NCBI GenBank assembly: GCA_031265965.1
Contig: JAISBX010000122.1
Location: forward strand, 1 to 8,153
Source: Oscillospiraceae bacterium
GTDB lineage: Bacteria; Bacillota_A; Clostridia; Oscillospirales; Oscillospiraceae
Direction: 5' to 3'
DNA length: 8,153 bases
The notes under the pieces were generated by a model. It searched no databases, was not told where the DNA came from, and saw only the letters and a list, made by a program, of their open reading frames with translations. Numbering within the stretch: the stretch's first letter is position 1; each line of letters starts with the position of its first letter. The position numbers and the translations under genes were made by a program. Shown one piece after another: positions 6,259-8,153 of the stretch.

Positions 6259-7229
6259 AGGAATTTTCCATACAAGCAAACGACGCGGGCCAGCGGCTCG
6301 ACCGCTTCGTCGCAAAGGCCGTACCGCTGCTGCCCCCGTCACTCGCGCAAAAGTACATCCGCCTCAAACGCATCAAGCTCAACGGGCGCGGCTCACAGCG
6401 CTCCGAGCGTCTGCGCGCCGGCGACGCCGTCCAGATGTACGTCAACGACGAGTTCTTCGCCGAACCTCGCGAGGCTGACGCGTACAAGGCCATAACGGAG
6501 CCGGGGCTGGACATAGTGTACGAGGACTCTAACATACTGCTCGTCAACAAACGGGCAGGTATGCTGTGCCACCCCGGCGACGGCGGCGCGCTCCCGGACA
6601 CGGTGATCGCCCGCGTACAGGCGCATCTGCATCTGAGCGGACAGTGGGATCCAGCTTCGGAGCTGTCGTTCGTCCCCGCGCTGTGCAACCGCATCGACCG
6701 CAACACTTCCGGCCTCGTGATCGCCGCCAAAAACGCCGCGGCGCTGCGTATTATAAACGAGAAGCTGAGGACTCGCGAGATCGACAAGTTCTACCTCGCC
6801 GCCGTCCACGGCGCGCCGTCTACCCCCTCCGGGCGGCTCACGGATTATATATTCAAGGACGCGGTAAAAAACCGCGTGTTCGCGTCCGACAGGCGCTCGC
6901 CGGGCGCTCGCGAGGCGGTCACGGAGTACCGGACCGTCGCGTCGTCGGACGGTCTTTCGCTGCTAGAATGCCGTCTGCTCACCGGGCGCACACACCAGAT
7001 ACGCGCGCAGCTCGCACGCGCGGGCTGTCCGCTGCTCGGAGACGGCAAGTACGGCCGGGGCTCGCTCGACTCGCCCTACGGCGAGCGCAGACAGGCGCTG
7101 TGCTCATACCGCCTCGTCTTTACGTTTCCCACCGACGCCCGGTCGCTCAACTATCTTCGCGGCCGTGAGTTCCGGGCCGCTCCCGCCGATTTCGTCCGCA
7201 AATATTTCGGCGGCGCTTGCGTTAGTTAG
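6255..7229 (+). CDS. RluA-family 23S rRNA/tRNA pseudouridine synthase
   Basis: A 324-residue enzyme that would isomerise uridine to pseudouridine in structured RNA. The N-terminal S4 RNA-binding domain spans about 13-62 (QRLDRF at 13-18, then IRLKRIKLNG). The catalytic domain covers about 85-320. The active-site motif is N145-R-I-D148-R-N-T-S-G, with Asp148 as catalytic residue; most RluA members have His-Arg-Leu-Asp-Arg, and the Asn/Ile form is seen in clostridial relatives. GRTHQIRAQL (244-253) and GDGKYG (262-267) are the other family signatures. The exact target (RluC-, RluD- or RluB-like position) cannot be assigned from sequence. The start ATG overlaps the cupin stop and has no Shine-Dalgarno of its own, so translation probably depends on the upstream gene. 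The 3' end overlaps the convergent FlhB-like gene by 8 bp. Confidence 0.92.
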   Translation: MKEFSIQANDAGQRLDRFVAKAVPLLPPSLAQKYIRLKRIKLNGRGSQRSERLRAGDAVQMYVNDEFFAEPREADAYKAITEPGLDIVYEDSNILLVNKRAGMLCHPGDGGALPDTVIARVQAHLHLSGQWDPASELSFVPALCNRIDRNTSGLVIAAKNAAALRIINEKLRTREIDKFYLAAVHGAPSTPSGRLTDYIFKDAVKNRVFASDRRSPGAREAVTEYRTVASSDGLSLLECRLLTGRTHQIRAQLARAGCPLLGDGKYGRGSLDSPYGERRQALCSYRLVFTFPTDARSLNYLRGREFRAAPADFVRKYFGGACVS

Positions 7230-7233
7230 CGCT
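7212..7233 (+). terminator. Weak possible hairpin at the convergent gene ends
   Basis: GCGCT (7213-7217) pairs with AGCGC (7228-7232), extendable by one G-T pair, with a 10-nt loop. It covers the stop codons of both convergent genes and is followed on the plus strand by ATTCTTCT. The T-rich tail is poor and the stem short, so termination here is doubtful. Confidence 0.2.
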
Positions 7234-7527
7234 ATTCTTCTCCGCCGCGCGCACCTTCCTCGCGTACTCGCCGTCCATCTCGCTCACGAACAGCAGCAGC
7301 CGCGCCACGACCTCGTACAGCTCCTCGGGTATCTCGTCGCCCACTCCTATGCTCGCCAGCAGCGAGACAAGCGACGCGTCCCGCGTGATCGGCACTCCGG
7401 ACTCCTGCGCGGAGTCCACTATTTTGTCCGCCAGATACCCCTCTCCGAACGCGGCCAGAACCGGCGCCCCGTCCTTTTCCGGGTCGTATCTGAGCGCGGC
7501 CGCCCTCTTTTTACGTTTCTCAGCCAT
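7222..7527 (-). CDS. Orphan FlhB C-terminal-domain homologue (YlqH-like export-switch protein)
   Basis: A 101-residue protein matching the cytoplasmic C-terminal domain of FlhB/YscU, the substrate-specificity switch of flagellar and type III export, but without the four membrane helices. Family hallmarks are ALRYDPEKDGAP (11-22), GEGYLADKI (28-36), GVPITRD (44-50), and DEIPEELYEVVA (64-75). In FlhB the autocleavage motif NPTH lies just before the AVAL-Y segment; here that place is taken by KRKKR, so there is no cleavage site and the protein starts about where the cleaved fragment would. It is the type of Bacillus YlqH (COG2257), whose role is not established. GAGGGG (7539-7544) precedes the ATG by 11 nt and overlaps the stop of the FliK-like gene, 15 nt upstream, so the two are probably co-transcribed. 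TAA stop. Confidence 0.88.
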   Translation of the reverse strand: MAEKRKKRAAALRYDPEKDGAPVLAAFGEGYLADKIVDSAQESGVPITRDASLVSLLASIGVGDEIPEELYEVVARLLLFVSEMDGEYARKVRAAEKNSAN

Positions 7528-7542
7528 AGTACGGCGCGCCCC

Positions 7543-8153
7543 TCACACTACGACGTCGATGCCCGCGCCTTCGCGTCCGCGCGTAAGCGCCGCGCAGGCC
7601 GTCAGCGGGGTCGTCTCGGCGGCCGCGCCGTCTCCTCCGGAGGTCACGCGCGCGCCCGTCAGCCTGTAACCCGCCTCGGACAGGATGTCGTGCAGACGCG
7701 CCGTGCTGCCGGACAGGTGCTCTCTCGCGCCGTCGCTCGCCGCGCGCATTTGCAGCGACACGTCGTGCCCGCGCACGTTTACGAGCGCCTCCCAGTGCCC
7801 GAGCGCGGGCAAATCGAGCGACAGCAGGATATTCGCGTCGTCCTTTGATATCGCCGCCCGCTTCCGTTTGAAGACATACAGCTCCGCCGCGCGCCTCTCT
7901 CCCGATATGACGACGGGAAGCTGCGTGTAGACGTACTGCTCAGCCGCGTTAGAGAGCCGCGCCTGATCGATGATCCTGCCGGCGCGATCCGTTATCGCCT
8001 CCGCGTCGGGCGCCCCCGTACGCGCCGCGTACTCCGCGAGCTGCGCGGCGCGAGCCGGCAGCTCCGCCCGCGCCTGCCTGCGACGGACGGCGATGCTCTC
8101 CCGCCCCTCGCGGTCGATTTCAGTGAACAAACTCTCGATAGCCTTTGATACCT
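7543..8153 (-). CDS. FliK C-terminal-like (hook-length control type) protein, 5' end outside the window
   Basis: The frame is open to the right edge, so only the last 202 residues plus a partial codon are visible and the N-terminus is missing. The first visible part (VSKAIESLFTEIDREG and on) is charged and Ala/Arg-rich, probably helical. The final 110 or so residues resemble the Flg_hook domain of FliK: LLSLDLPALGHWEALVNVRG with beta-strand alternation, then a helical stretch ending SEAGYRLTGARV. In FliK this domain contacts FlhB's C-terminal domain and triggers the export switch; here the next gene, 15 nt on, encodes exactly such a domain, which supports both calls. The tail GIDVVV closes the protein with TGA. 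No flagellar genes are in view. Family assignment is by pattern and context; the similarity is modest. Confidence 0.65.
   Translation of the reverse strand, partial: VSKAIESLFTEIDREGRESIAVRRRQARAELPARAAQLAEYAARTGAPDAEAITDRAGRIIDQARLSNAAEQYVYTQLPVVISGERRAAELYVFKRKRAAISKDDANILLSLDLPALGHWEALVNVRGHDVSLQMRAASDGAREHLSGSTARLHDILSEAGYRLTGARVTSGGDGAAAETTPLTACAALTRGREGAGIDVVV

Noticed and set aside
5713..6342. Minus-strand frame of 209 codons opposite the cupin gene
   Set aside because: It runs through the divergent promoter region and opposite a gene with intact cupin motifs; its product is Arg-rich with no family resemblance.
6218..6809. Minus-strand frames opposite the pseudouridine synthase
   Set aside because: Antisense shadows of a gene with clear S4 and catalytic motifs.
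8128..8130. TTG start for the FliK-like gene
   Set aside because: The frame stays open upstream to the window edge with protein-like sequence, and no Shine-Dalgarno precedes it; the gene is better read as truncated by the window.
1..8153. CRISPR array, insertion sequence, prophage or defence genes
   Set aside because: No spaced direct repeats, transposase or integrase motifs, or attachment-site repeats were found, and the genes are compact core functions with uniform composition.

Overview
The window looks like a chromosomal segment of a GC-rich member of the Clostridia. The evidence is the protein repertoire: a clostridial-style PBP2, a two-part U32 protein with a C-terminal cysteine cluster, an RluA-family enzyme with the Asn variant of the catalytic motif, and an orphan FlhB-C/FliK-like pair as in Bacillus and Clostridium. 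Every gene is densely packed and GC-rich. There is no insertion sequence, phage gene, CRISPR array, tRNA or rRNA. Genus or species cannot be told from the sequence alone.

Layout. From 5579 down to 13, all on the minus strand, runs a tight cluster: U32 protein (RlhA-like), mreC, mreD, mrdA (PBP2). Gaps are 36, 7 and 16 nt, so it is probably one operon for lateral wall growth headed by an RNA-modification gene. mreB and rodA are not in the window. From 5580 to 5793 lies a divergent regulatory region with a candidate sigma-A promoter on each strand and three abutting inverted repeats. From 5794 to 7229 on the plus strand is a two-gene unit, a small cupin protein and an RluA-family pseudouridine synthase, whose stop and start codons overlap as ATGA. 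From 7222 leftward-transcribed to beyond the right edge (minus strand) is a pair made of an FlhB C-terminal-domain homologue (YlqH-like) and the 3' part of a FliK-C-like protein. rluA-type and ylqH-type genes converge and overlap by 8 bp.

How they work together. MreC, MreD and PBP2 are parts of the Rod (elongasome) complex that builds sidewall peptidoglycan. Both genes flanking the divergent promoter region, the U32 protein and (via the cupin) the pseudouridine synthase, belong to families that modify RNA, which suggests but does not prove shared control. The FlhB-C/FliK-like pair resembles the substrate-specificity switch and ruler of flagellar export but stands outside any visible flagellar context; its function is not established.

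The window is mostly conserved core genome. The points most worth a second look are the tandem palindromes in the divergent promoter region, the cupin-RluA coupling, the second cysteine cluster of the U32 protein and the orphan export-switch pair. I see no convincing undescribed multi-gene defence or mobile system.
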